From Epichloe hybrida (taxonomy: Eukaryota > Ascomycota > Sordariomycetes > Hypocreales > Clavicipitaceae), in NCBI GenBank assembly GCA_019022495.1, contig JAFEKR010000045.1, positions 286,580 to 350,579 of the forward strand: a DNA stretch of 64,000 bases, given 5' to 3'. Numbering within the stretch: position 1 is the stretch's first letter; the number at the start of each line of letters is the position of its first letter. The notes under the pieces were generated by a model. It was not told where the DNA came from. It made no database searches and was given only the letters and a program-made list of their open reading frames with translations. Positions 22,381-34,250 of this stretch are shown here, piece by piece. The position numbers were made by a program, and so were the translations under genes.

Positions 22381-25061
22381 TTAGCCAGTTCGTCTCATCT
22401 TGTCTCTATATGCCATAAACTCACGCATCCGATCCTGATGTTCAACACATGCATCCATCCACCGTCGTCTAACATCATTGTCTTGTTGCACCCAGTTAAA
22501 ATATTCCTGTATCTCCGTATCGCCACGTGCCCCTAGGAACCCATATCCCTTGGCTTCTCTCTTTTCAGATATCAGAGTTTTCCTTGTAGCAAAATGGTCC
22601 ACAACTTGACCATTGAAGGAATCCCATTGGCGCAAGTAATCTTCAAACTCTGCCAGGTACGTGTTCCACGACGCAGTGTTTGGCTTCATTCCTTCTATAG
22701 CAACGGTAGGGTGTAAGCGCGGCGCCACGGGGGGCTCGGGAAACTCCAACGGCTGCGGGTTAGATAATCTGCCAGGGAAGAAATCCGAGGCCTTGCTTTC
22801 AAAAGGCAAGTTATCTTTCAAGCTACTGAATGAGCCCAGTCCTTCTTTTTGCTGGGCGAACGGAGCCACGTTCTTCAAATCTGCGAAGCTGGCTCTGAAC
22901 TCTTCGCTGTCCTCTGATCCGGCGGCGTTTGTATCCAGGGGGACCTTCGCAGGACGCTGTGGCATCTCCTCAGACGAGGCACCATCGACGTTGCCAGCTC
23001 GCCACTCTGGGCGAGATGGTTCAACGTGGATATTTCGCGCAAATTGAGCTTTCAGACCTTCCGAAGATGGTGTGTCGATGTCCATGGCCTGTGGGCTGCC
23101 TGTCGCTACTGGGCGTGCCTGCGCCTGGGCACTCCTCCCACGCCAGTCATATGTCTCTTCTTCGCTGCTGCTTTCTTCAACCGACGCAGCTGTTCCTGCC
23201 GTTGGCTTAGCTTTTGATCTTCTAGAATTGGCTCGACTGGTACGCGTCGGCGAGACAGACGGGCCAGGTGCGGGCTGTGGCACAAATGTCTGCGGTCCGA
23301 ACTTGTCGCTCCACCCCTCAGCATTGAAACCGCTCTCGGCCTGCGAAGCATCAGAGGTAGTATTAGTACTATCATTGCGGCGCATGGCAGGACGCTTAAT
23401 ATGCGATCGGCGAGTTCGGCGACTGCCGGGGGAAGGCCAGTTACCCACATTCGCATCAGCTTCTCCCGTGCCTGCATTGAACTGCCAAGTATTTGAGCCT
23501 TCATCGTTGGCGAAACTCGTGTTGATATCGTCAACGCTGCTCTTTGCAAAGCCAATTCCGCCCGACGTCGTATCTGCCTCCCTGAATGTGTCATCGTCGA
23601 CGGGAAAGCTGAAGCTGTTGTTTCGACTTTGGTTAGTCAATTTTTCATGTTGCAATTTGTTCTCATAAGAATTCATGGATACGCCCCATGAAATCTTCCT
23701 GTTTGGACACAGGCTATCATCCTTGAAGTTAATAAGCTCATTTAGGATGCTGGTCTGCTTCCGCTCGAAAGAAATAGATGTGACACTGTCACAGTTGGCT
23801 CCACTCGGAAGTATATCAGGATTGATGGTTCTTGAACTTTCAATTTCTATAGTCGGGGATAGGTGCTTGGTGCCAGTGTTTGGTGGGGTTGACTTGGGTG
23901 TCAAAGAATTTTGCGATGCAGAGCAAGCTTGACTGTAGGGGTTTCCATACATTGAAGGTCCGTCCATGTTATTCGATGCTGTTATTTTGTGAGTTAGCAA
24001 AGCAAAACTGACAGCACAGACAAGATACTGTTCGATCGACATACATTTGTTTTCGGTGCCAAAGTCTGGAGTTGACGTCTGAACGGGGTCCGGGTTCGCA
24101 GGTCCAGCATTTGATCCAGCATCGGGGCGAGATTTGAAGGGGCTTCTAGTGTATGATGCAGTGTCTCCATTCGCATTCGCACTCTGGGGCTGTTGGCCAC
24201 TATTTGGGTCCTGGCCCGGCCGTGTCGAGGTACTTGAGTTGTTTTTCTCCCTGAACCGGCTCAGAGGATCAGCCATCGGGTTTGGCCCAGGTCTTTGAGG
24301 TGGAGGCAGAGGTACGTCTCGACGCTCGGAACTCGAATAATTCCGACTCGACACGGGAGGCTCGTCACCCGGCATGGTCGAGCGAGGATAGTATCCGGAC
24401 TTTTTGGAGCCAAACGAGGCTTCGGCTCGCTGCCTCGCAGATTCGGTGCGTGGAGGTTGTCGCGGTGGTGGAGGAGGAGGAGGTTCAGTCGGCCGGGGCT
24501 CTTTCTGCGCATTCTTGCGCATATTCTCGAATGCTTTGGCGGCGTTCCTCTTGGCCTCGTGATCTGACCCGAACGTCTGCTTCGCTGTAGGTGGAACACC
24601 ACTTGAGAACCTCGTCTGCCATCGTTGAGCCCCCGACTGCGCATTCTTGGAGTTTTGTGTATTTCGCGCGGCGTTTGCTCCAGCATTCGTCCGTCGGGGC
24701 GGCGTTGGAAATTGTGCACCAGCATTGGCCCAGGGATTGCCTTTGACGCCAGAGGCCCCAGGATATCGGCTGCGTCCAAGTATGGCATCGTATCTGGACT
24801 TTTCACTTGGGTCGGAGAGAACTTCGTTGGCGGCCTGGATTATTTGGAACTTTGCATTGACCTCTTGTTCTCGGCCAGGGTTTCTGTCCGGGTGATATTT
24901 GAGAGCTGTGCCACCAAGGTCAGCGCAATATCCGATAAGCAAATATCTCGTGCAGCCAAGAGCGATGTCCTACCCAGCTTTCGAAACTGCTTCTTGACAT
25001 CGTTTATGTCTGCATCTCGAGGCAGTTCAAGGTCAGCGTAGTAATCCCTTTGAGCTGCCAT
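22381..25061 (-). CDS. J-domain (DnaJ) protein with long disordered region
   Basis: Exons 24974-25061, 24045-24905 and 22381-23978 encode 848 residues. The N-terminal J domain (about residues 5-72) has DYYADLELPRDADINDVKK, the HPD tripeptide in LKYHPDRNP and FQIIQAANEVLSDP. The next about 600 residues are Pro/Ser/Asn-rich and probably disordered, with a run of seven prolines. The last about 110 residues (from PRLHPTVAIEG) form a helical, Trp-rich module, WDSFNGQVVDHF and WMDACVEHQDRM. The second intron (23979-24044) is 66 nt, in frame and free of stops, so its removal rests on consensus splice sites. The J domain implies a cochaperone for an Hsp70; the client or location is not evident. Confidence 0.85.
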
Positions 25062-26246
25062 GACGCCGGGCTAGGCAAGTCGCCAAGGACAGGAGACTAG
25101 AGTGATGCAATGGGCTTCCGAGGGATTCTCTCCAACCAGCATAGCAGTCGCTCGCGTGACAAGGGGCGCGTCGTTTTTGAAGATGGTTCCACGACGAGAG
25201 AATTCGTCTGTTCGGTCACCGGGTTGGAGCAAATAGCAAAGTCTAGAAGAATGGAAACGAGACCTAGGTCATGGCAAGACAACAACATCAGCAATCCATA
25301 AGCAGAACACAGTGAAGGATGGCAGTGCGACTGGTCGGTCATCCACGGCACACTCGGGTCAGATGACGACGAGAAGCTGCAGCTACAAATGTCAGGCTAT
25401 GGATTCAGCTTACCGATACCACGACGGCTCATCGACCGGGAGAAACTGCAAGAAAAGGTGACAGTGTGATTAGAGCTACAAGAATGGTGGAGTGTGAAGT
25501 TTTGGATCGAAGCCGGTTTTCGTCACGGCCGTCGCGTTTGCGCCTGTTTGCATGCAGTGCAGAGGCAGCCTGTCCCTGTCTGCCTGTTGTCTGTGCCTGT
25601 GCCGTGCCTATGAAAGACGTGGGGGAGGATTGGGATGGTCCCCGCGGTGACGCAGCGTGGGTCGCGGGTGTGTCGCAGCCAGCCGTGGCAGTGGCAGTCA
25701 GTTGGAAGTGGCAGTCAGTCAGCTGAGAGTGGTAGTGGCCAGTGGCAGTGGCAGCGGCGGCAGTGGCAGCGGTGGCAGGGGCCAGGGGCAGGGGGTGATG
25801 GATGGGTGATGATGACAAGTTGGTTTTGGCCTCACTTTCCATTCATCATGACTCGTTGTCGTTTCTTCCCTCCGTTGGCCGATGATCGATTCCTACCCGC
25901 ACCGCAATCAACGTGGCGTCCAGGTCAACCGAGCACTAATAATTCGAACTGCTAGTTTCAGGGTCCGGCCAAAGGGTTTCACTTTTCATGCCGACACCCC
26001 TCCCAAGCTTTGTCTGACCAATTCAAGTAGACCTTTGTTGCTCGTCACCACAACAAGAACTGCACGGGGCGTCAGCCCGCATCTCCCCGACAAGCGCAAT
26101 CGCAGATGAGAATATAGATAGCCTGTCAGCTGCAGCACTTCGATTCTGACCTGCACCGAACACCAAGCGGCAAATATGCTCGAAACACTGAATAGTGGAT
26201 TTCTCATGTACTATATGCAATTACATAGCTCGCCTGACTCATCCCC
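25062..26246. other. Intergenic region upstream of the J-domain gene
   Basis: It contains the J-domain gene's promoter and the CUE1-like 3' region. A GTGGCAGTGGCAG-type 6-bp iteration occupies about 25683-25790. No gene is supported. Confidence 0.5.
25683..25790. repeat. Degenerate GTGGCA/GGCAGT short repeat
   Basis: Imperfect 6-bp units, mostly GTGGCA with CAGTCA variants, recur over about 100 bp in non-coding DNA. Confidence 0.7.
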
Positions 26247-26937
26247 TCATCGCTCTGTCTGTGCCTTTTCCGCTTCAATCTTGGCCTCCATCTTCCTCCT
26301 CGCTGCCAAAATCATCTCGTCCCGTCTTCTCTGCAGAGCCGATTGCCTCTCTTCGCGATTTGAGCTCCACCCCTTGCTCTTGGTCTCTGCCTCCTGGCCC
26401 CGTTCGGCGACCTTGCTCTTGAGGTTGTAACGCGTGATCAGATCTGGCTGCGACGACTTGTCAGCTTGCCTAGTTGCAGAGGCTGTGCTTGTCCCAGAGT
26501 GAGGTTGACCCGGCGGTGGGGGCGGTTGAAACGTGACCGGAGGCTACAGTAGACGCAAAAAAAAAAAAAAAACCGTTAGCAAAAAGGTTTCTGTAAAAAT
26601 GTTTCCACACGCAGTCGTGAAAAGGCGGCGCATTTTTGTAACAAAACAGGTCCTCATATCAACATACCGCTTCCAAGCGACCAGCCAAAATCCGCTCCGT
26701 TGTATTCTGTATGCTGCCACCATTGCGCTGCAAATCCCACAAGACACTCCGTCTGTCTGTCTGGGGAAACATCTGTTGTATTCGCTCCACAGCTAATTCG
26801 CGCGATCTGCGGATGTCTTCGGGTGACCTTGAAGGTCGGGATGTCTGGGCCCCGGAAAAGAAAAGGTAGCGTAGAATCAGTCCAGAGAGGAGCAAAATCC
26901 CTGCCAGATATGGCAGTGAAATCTGTTCGTTGGCCAT
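26247..26937 (-). CDS. CUE1: CUE-domain ER membrane protein, CUE1-like
   Basis: Exons 26668-26937 and 26247-26543 encode 188 residues, close to the 203 of yeast Cue1. An N-terminal membrane anchor, YLAGILLLSGLILRYLFF, spans about residues 10-27. The CUE domain (about 48-88) has the hallmark MFP in IQQMFPQTDR and ends in ERILAGRLEA. The C-terminus NREERQSALQRRRDEMIL resembles the Ubc7-binding region (U7BR). By family knowledge Cue1 tethers and activates the E2 Ubc7 at the ER for ERAD. The intron carries a 16-nt polypyrimidine run on the coding strand just before its acceptor. Confidence 0.88.
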
Positions 26938-27788
26938 TGTTGCTTAAGCCGAGCCACCGGGGCGGTGGAAGATTTGCTCGGATTCTCTAGTTCGAACGAG
27001 AGTACGTCGTGGTGAGCGGCGGTAGTCTCGCGATGAGGATGCAGGGGCGCCCGATAATGCAATCAAGATGCCGCCAAGACTGGTGGAATTCTCCAGCAAA
27101 TTGAAAGATACTGCTTGAACGCGCTATCTTGATAGCAGAGTCGTGGATGAACCAAGTGTAGACAAGAGCATTGCGGTGCATGTGAGGTGAGGTGGCCAGA
27201 GCCAGAAGCTCTTGGCGACTACAGAGTACGAAAGTACTCGGAGGTCAGGTGGAACCTCGGCTAATAACAATATGTAACGACCCAACGATCCTGCCCGACA
27301 AAGTTTCAGGCACGCGACATGTTTAATAACCAATAATAGCCAATCGGCTTTGTGCCTGTTTAAAGCATGGTGAAGTACATGTAGGTCCAAGTACTCCCGA
27401 CATTCAAATTTCCATCATCCATGCATGGGCTTTGATCGTGTCATAGGAACGACGACGCTGCCGACGAGAAGAGGCCCACGAGAAGAGAGAGCATCGGCTC
27501 GAGATCATTCATGCATATAGGCACTTCCTGTATTGCGGGGCACAGAAAAACTACGCCTACCCGCGCTCTATCATCTGGAGATGACCCGCCCAAGATATAA
27601 CCCAACAATGCACTCAACAGTCCCTAAACTTTCTGGCCATTAGAACATGCCCATTCACTGCGACTAGAAATAGCAACCCAGCCCTTTCATGGCTCAACGC
27701 CGAATAGCCCTTGGAATCAGCTCATGAAGCCACATTCAAAAACATCGCCATAGACCCTGTCGGCGCCCATTCGCTGTCTGCATCAGCA
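26938..27788. other. Intergenic region CUE1-NOT2
   Basis: It contains the CUE1-like promoter and NOT2 3' sequence. No coding signal is seen. Confidence 0.5.
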
Positions 27789-30253
27789 TCATGGTATCGT
27801 TGGTGCTTGACTCAGCGTAGTATCCAGGTCGCCGTAAAACAGGGTCATTTCTCGCTGAAAAAGTAAAACGTCAGTGACTGGGGCATAGCGTCACTCTTTG
27901 GTTAACCTTACTCTGTCTTTTCGCCATTGTTCAGTATCCCAAACAATGTAAAAGCCTCGTTCATGATTTGGACTCAAGATCTGTGGCGTCATGTGCTCAT
28001 CTTTGGTGAGCCAGATCTGATGCTTTTTATGCCATCTCCAATTGCGGGAGTGCCTATCCGTTTGATTAGAAAGAATGCCCCAAATTCATGGACAACAAGA
28101 ACGGGGAATCGTGTATCTCACAATTCTTGAGCAGCTAGTTGTTGTTTGGCGTCTAATGGGCTGCCGTAAAAGATCCAGAAAAGAGTTTCCTCGTTGAAGT
28201 TCTGTATTTTGCTCTCAATGGGCTGCACATTGGTCACATTGTAGCACTCCGGCAGGCGGACCTTGGTAGCTGCCATGGTTGGCCGCGGGGGTACATCGTC
28301 AAAAAGAGAGTATACTTGTGGTGTAATCATCCTGAGTGCGTCAACAAGGTGAGCGGCGTCAGTTGCGGTCAGACAATCGACTTACTCTTGCGAGTTCATG
28401 TCCAGTCCCATCGTGCTTGGGTCCATTCCTACGATCAATGCCTGGTAGTCCGGATTGTTATTCATTAACGTCCGCAACCCCTTGATCCCGAATTTGTCAC
28501 TTTCGCTCATCCCAGCAAGAGGGTCGGCTGCTTCCGGAGCATGTGTCTCCTTGTCATCCCTCGGCTTTGTAGATAGATCGTCGTTTCCCATCGCACCCAG
28601 CGAGTTTGAGGCTGTGCCCTCCGCGGTCCCGGACTTGCCACCTCTCAAGGTAGACTTTTGCCTATTGTCTTCGTCCGCTGCTGATCGCTTGGACTCTGGA
28701 TTACGTGGCGGTCCTAATCGTGTTAGCTACACAACTAGCAAATCAGGCTATGAAGGGTCGCGGCGCACCAATACCGGGCGGTGACCGAGCGTCGTTGACT
28801 CGACTATTGGCGGATAGCGCATTGAGCAGACCATTCCCTCTGTGTAGACCCGAGGCCCCATGTTGCGACCCAAACGCTAATGACATCAGATTTGCGCTGC
28901 GGGCCGATCCAATTTCCCCATTACTACCTCTATTCAATGGGGGGAAGTCGTCTGCAGTACTTGGCTGTCCTTGGGAGGCGGATGATAGATTCCCTTGGTT
29001 TCCGAATCGGAATGAGCCTTGGTTGCTGGGCATGCGGGAGGATCCCCCTCCAAACATGTCTTCTAGGGCCCCTTGCTGAGACGAGACCGGGGTGCCTTGA
29101 TTGCGCTGGACAGGACCACTAAGATTCCTGGATCCTCCAGAAGCCCACATGGATGCTGAATTACCGCTGTTTAGTTGAGAATTGTTGGATAATGAAGGAA
29201 ATTCCCTGCGAATATGGTTAGTACGTGTTCGCGGCCGTGAACAGATGCAACAATGAAGACCATGTTTTTGGGACCAAGGGAAGCGGGAATGCAAGGGGAA
29301 ACGGCATAAGTTTACCCCTTGAGAGCAGCGGCATAATCGAGAGAAGACGGCTTCGCGGGTGATGGCCTGGGCCCCCGTATCTCGTCGTTGTTCACATTCG
29401 CCATAGCTCAGGAGTAAGGAAAATCAAATAAAGTCATGACACAAAGAAAACGGGTAGACCCGTAGGCCGGCTGGAATGAAACAAGAACAATGGCATGGTG
29501 AACAAAAAGTGAGTTGCAAGATGCGGCAGGCACGTACGACAGATCCAAGGGGGTGGCAGGTTGCGACCCGCTCAAACTTGGCGCAAAACTGACGTTTCCT
29601 CCCAATTGTCGAACTTGGTTTTGGAAACCAGCACCTCCCATCGGAACATTCCCACCGAACGCCCATCCGGATCCATGATTTGTTGCTTCGATAGCAGAGA
29701 AAAATTAGCATATGAGATGGAATGGCTGAAAACGACGAGTCTATCGCGGGTTCGACCTTCATACCTAGCTTTCCATTAGGTAGGCGACTCGAAACCGATC
29801 GTCCGGATGGTTGATTCTGTTGCTGTCCCCCAAAATTTCCAGGCATGCCTCTCATAGACTGCGGCACTGGTCCTAATTATGAACAACGCGCGTCAGCTCA
29901 GTTCACTGCAGTCTGCACATAGGAATCAAAAGCCGGCTGATCTGGCGTCGCCCTGTGGTTTAGCCGCCACAACGCATATTGAAAGACCAGAATGCTCTCT
30001 AGACTCAGCAACAAACGTTGTTTGTGACGCCGTTTGGCTGTTGCGGCCGAAGAAGTAGCCTCAGCGGCCAGGAGAGGCTACACGAGATTGCATTGAGCAA
30101 TTCTCGCCCCAAAAATCTGACAAACGCATTGATCAGGTGGCTAGCGAGCGAAGTGCTCGGTAATGGAAGTACCCGGGGGCAGAGCCAGAAGCGCGGAATA
30201 TTGAATCTGTGAAGTGGTCGAGGATTTGGGCGTGCCCTACCTGGCCGATTCAT
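27789..30253 (-). CDS. NOT2: CCR4-NOT complex subunit 2 (NOT2)
   Basis: Eight exons give 481 residues: 30241-30253, 29765-29872, 29538-29685, 28775-29205, 28386-28713, 28122-28331, 27912-28053 and 27789-27854. The first exon is 13 nt (MNRP and one base). The fungal signature ATPLDLS|EFPSLSNN forms across the third intron. The NOT2/3/5 box at the C-terminus includes PRPTMAATKVRLPECYNV, NEETLFWIFYG, LAAQEL|HSRNWRWHKK and GFYIVWDTEQW. By family knowledge NOT2 bridges NOT1 and NOT3/5 in the deadenylase and transcription complex. The middle is Gly/Asn/Ser-rich and disordered. A second possible first exon is annotated separately. Confidence 0.94.
29316..29404 (-). other. NOT2: Putative alternative first coding exon of NOT2
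   Basis: Within the third NOT2 intron an ATG at 29404 opens a 29-codon exon beginning MANVNNDEIRGPRPSP and ending AAALKG at a GTAAAC donor (29315). It leaves two bases, so it joins the EFPSLSNN exon (29205) in exactly the phase used by the canonical exon. The resulting isoform would have 421 residues and lack the first 89. As an internal cassette exon (91 nt after the GAG acceptor) it would shift the frame, so an alternative promoter is the coherent reading. No transcript evidence is available here. Confidence 0.5.
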
Positions 30254-30710
30254 GATGTTTCGCGACCGCAAGAAGCCGATGTTGTGGATCGCGTTGTCGG
30301 TGCAAGGTCGGAAGTTTGGCAACAACAATGAAAATTGAGATCGCGACGTCGCTCCGTGCGTGGTCGTAGGCTTGGGTTTCTTCGGATTCAAGGCAAGATC
30401 TGGTGACAGGCGTTGTGTTGGCATCGATAACCAGAAGAGGCTAATAACAAGGCTAAACCAACGAAGTTGCTGTCCGGATTCAAGTGGGTCCGCGCCGAGA
30501 GCGGCAATTGGTGCTAATCACGCACACATTTTACCCACCGCCTTCGCCAAGGCTAAGAAAAAGGGCTCGAAAAGCTCCGGATCCCTAGGACATGCGATAT
30601 GCAGCAATCAATCTCTCAGCTTCAAAGCAACGACGTCAGTAGCTTGGCGCGATGGATGCGGCGACTCTCCGAGCAACATGTGTGTCGGCTTCCCTTGGGG
30701 CCTCTGCCGC
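30254..30710. promoter_or_regulatory. NOT2 upstream region
   Basis: This gap between the NOT2 start and the ZNG1-like stop (both minus strand) should contain the NOT2 promoter. No gene is supported. Confidence 0.5.
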
Positions 30711-32190
30711 TCATTGAATGCTCTGGTTAAAACTTTGTACAAAATCTGCCTCCAACAGTTTTCTCCCTATGAAAATAATCTTCCCTTGCTCTGGCTGCGC
30801 TTCTCCTGATTCGGGGGCATCACTCAGTTCAAAAACCTCACGCACGCCCTGCAGCATCTTGGCCTTTCCATTACTCAATACAATACGACCTTTGGATCTG
30901 TGGATCTCGAAGACGTCCTCGCTGTTACTCTCTGGAAATTTGTTGTCCCAAAGAACAGACCGCAACCACTTATCCACGTCCCTCACCTTGGAGGGATCAA
31001 GACGTGGCACTGGTATGGACATGGTGGAAATCGTCTAAATCGTCAGCTGGAGTCGGCTGCGACATTGATTGACAAGAGCCCTCCCGTGACACAACTTACA
31101 GGATCTAGGTGACTGTGGCCTTTTATTCGTTCGTCTGCATCGTTGAACTGGTCATAGGCATGCAAGTCGAGCAAGAATCCCTCTAGTTGAGGCACCTCAC
31201 TCTTTTCGGTAATATGCAGTTTCGCCAAACCGTTGATGGACTGAACTCGAGCCTTGACGAGCTCCAGCTCGTTTTTTGTTACAAGATCTGACTTGTTGAT
31301 CACAATGACATCAGCGTGTGAAATTTGTACGTGCGCCGTTGTCATCAGCGGCCCGTGGTCGTCGCGGTCTGGGTGACCCTCAACTTTCCCGGATGGATCG
31401 TCCAAGCTTCGCAGCACGTTCTTGGCATCCACCAAGGTGACAATACCATCCAAATATATAGTGCTGCCCAAGCCAGCATCGACCCAGAAAAGGGGCGCAA
31501 TGTTTCCCGGATCGGCCAGACCCGTCGTTTCCAGCAGGATGTAATCAAACGCGCCCTTCTTCTCCATCAACGACTCAATGGCATTGACGCCAGTATCCCT
31601 ATCAAAATTAGGACGCGCAAACAGCGTTGATGTATAGAAAATATTCACTTGACCGAGCAGCAAATACAGCCGTTCCCCACATCTAGCCACTCCTCAACTC
31701 TGTCGTCGCCTTGATTGACGGTGAGCGATTTCTCAATGTCCAGTGCTGCTCAAGGGTTAGAACCGAGTTGTCATGCCATTGCCAAATCAGTGCCTTGACC
31801 TACAATCTCCAAACTCTTTTTCCAATCGCGGGAAACATCGTTTCGACTGTCAGCAAACTCCTCGGTACTATTCAACGTGTACTGAGCAAAGCCAAAGGCA
31901 AGCAACTTGGGTACACCAACCATTCATGATTACGGCAATCTTCTTGCCATGCTGAGCTGTGAGGATGTAGTTCAGCAACGTTGTTTTCCCAGCACCCAAG
32001 TAGCCTAGATAGTGAATTAGACAAAAATTCCCAGAGAGAAAACTCCAAGCCTGAATTCAAGAGAAACAACTGGGAATCGCCTACCAGTCACGATTGTAAT
32101 GGGAACTTTCACAGTAGCTTGCTCGTCTTCCCGCTGAACCTGCCCCGCAGTGTCGACCAGCTCTGGAGGGGCATCGTCATCGAAGTCCAT
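30711..32190 (-). CDS. ZNG1: ZNG1-type CobW zinc-transfer GTPase
   Basis: Six exons give 374 residues: 32085-32190, 31921-32004, 31804-31815, 31649-31748, 31100-31598 and 30711-31034. The P-loop [11 protein letters not shown], the metal motif NGCICCSV (CxCC), ETTGLADPG and the NKSD G4 motif identify the COG0523 family. The second intron flanks a 12-nt microexon that supplies part of E-F-G-D; skipping it would break a near-invariant motif. The N-terminus carries PPELVD, comparable to the CPELVPI segment that in human ZNG1 docks on methionine aminopeptidase 1. By family knowledge it moves zinc into client metalloproteins. It is divergent from MOB3 across 386 bp. Confidence 0.92.
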
Positions 32191-32576
32191 TGTCAAAAAA
32201 AATAATGGAACGAACTTTGTTTCTGGACGTGATGAGAGGAGGGTTCGTGTCGAAACGCAAATGTCAACTTCCAGGTGAACAAAGAATTGTATAAGAGTGA
32301 AGAAGCTCAACGTTGGCCATCAAAAGAATGAACACGATAGGTCAGAAAGTCGAGTTTTGGTAAGAAAAGGTGGATTCGAAATCCCCCGACTAAAATCCCC
32401 CTACCAAAATCGAAGCCGGGTCGAAGCTACGCCCCGCCAAGCTAAGCCGCTTTCAGCCAGTCAATGGACTTGCCAGGACAGATGCAACATCCGGGCAACA
32501 TCACGAAGCTGACAACTCTCCAACAAGCTTCGCATCTCGGCCTCGTCCCCTTCGAACTTACCCCTCCCTTCCAGCG
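32191..32576. promoter_or_regulatory. Divergent intergenic region ZNG1/MOB3
   Basis: The two start codons face away across 386 bp, so both core promoters must lie here. No specific binding site is convincing. Confidence 0.55.
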
Positions 32577-34250
32577 ATGGCTCTGGCACCGAGATCGCCT
32601 CGTCTGCCGAGCCCGCCTCCCCCGGCAGAAATTCAAATGAGCCCCAATCCACCCTCTGGCGGCGCACCAGCAAATCCCGATGCCATGATGATGGAGCAGT
32701 CCGTCCTGGACGCCAACTCCAAGCGCCGCATTCATCCAGGCACAAAAGCCGCGGATATGGCTGCCGGGCCTCCGCTCGTGCCTCTCAGCGAGGTCAGTGC
32801 ACGAGATTGGGGGATTGTGTCCCTTGCGTTCGTGAGAATATCGTCGGGAGCAAAAAAAAAAAAAAAAAAAACCAACCCACATGGAAGAGAAGAAAGAAAT
32901 TTGTCGTGTTGTTGGTTTGACCGCATCAATCTAATATAGCCTTGGCAGCTCGACTCAGCATTTCAACTCCAAGAGCATCTCGCCGCTCTCCACTACCACC
33001 ACACAGCTTCCGGAACCGAGGCGATAACGCGCGACGCCGCAGTGCAGCTTGCCACACCCCCCGCCGCCATCGATCGCACCATCTGGCTCTACGAGCTCTG
33101 CCGATTCCTCATCTCCCGATGCAACTCCCTCATCGTGGGCTTCCTGTTCGACACGCCCCCTTGCAGCGCCACGACCTGTCCCGAGATGCGCGCGTCCGAG
33201 TGGCAGTTCCTGTGCGCCGTTCACGAGCAGCCCAAGAGCTGCTGCGCCATCGACTACTGCTGCCACACGCTGGACTGGGCAGCCAACGTTGTCTCGGACC
33301 AGAAGCTGTTCCCCAGCAGGTTCGCCGTCCTCAACGACGCTCACAGCAAAAACGCCGGCGTCAAGAACCTCGTCAATGTCTTTAGAAGACTGCATCGGAT
33401 CTTTGCCCACGCCTGGTTCCAGCATCGCAGCGTCTTCTGGTCCGTCGAGGGCCAGACCGGGCTGTACATACTCTTCAAGACGGTGTGCGACCTGTACGAT
33501 CTGCTGCCCGCGGAGAACTACAAGCTTCCTCCCGAGGCAGAGGGCCTCGAAGCAACAACACCCGCTGCCGAGTCGGAAGCCGTGGCAAAGGCGCCTCCCA
33601 TCATCCTCAAACCGACGTCTCAGCAACGGCAGGGCGCGGCGTCAGAGGACGACGGCCTGCATCCAGGCAGCCGTACCAACACCCGAAGGCATATCAGGAG
33701 CAGTCCATCGACAGGCAGTGCGGTGACGACGGTCATGGAGGCCGACGAGGAGGATACAGAGAATGTCTCCGGCAGGATGCGGGACCTTGCCATCTCAGAC
33801 CACCAGGAGTCCGAGGTGGCAGAGGTGCCCGTCATCGTGGAGCAGCCTGTTGTGGCCGAGGCGTCGTCCCGGGATTCTGCAAAGCCTGCCGAGACCTCGG
33901 AAGAACCCGAGACATCTACATCGACCAAAGAGCCAGAGCCAGAGCCAGAGCCAGACATGACCGCGATGGAAGCCGAACCCCCTGCTGCGGAAGACGAAGA
34001 ACCAAATGTCGTTACAATCCAGTCCGACGATGCGCCCGAGTCAAAGCCGGACGAGGCCTCAGAACTACCATCACAACCTGCAACAGGTAGCCTCGAGGAC
34101 GAACCCGAGGCGAAGGTTGACGACGACAAGACTGCGTCCAAGACTGCTGCGGATGCCGACTCCATCAGCAAACAGGACCAGGCGCCAAAGGAGGACATCG
34201 AGACAAAAGACATGACTGGAGAGTCTGGTCAGGTTACGGATCCAGAGTGA
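32577..34250 (+). CDS. mob3: Phocein-type MOB protein (MOB3, STRIPAK)
   Basis: Exons 32577-32792 and 32949-34250 encode 505 residues, near the 493 of Sordaria MOB3. A Pro-rich N-terminus precedes the MOB domain (about residues 75-265). The Zn ligands are visible as CSATTC (C-x4-C) and HRIFAH (H-x4-H). The C-terminal 230 residues are acidic and disordered, with repeats of EPEPEP and many E/D/P. By family knowledge phocein MOB3 is a STRIPAK subunit needed for hyphal fusion and fruiting-body development. The single intron contains a 20-nt poly-A tract (32852-32871). Confidence 0.92.
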
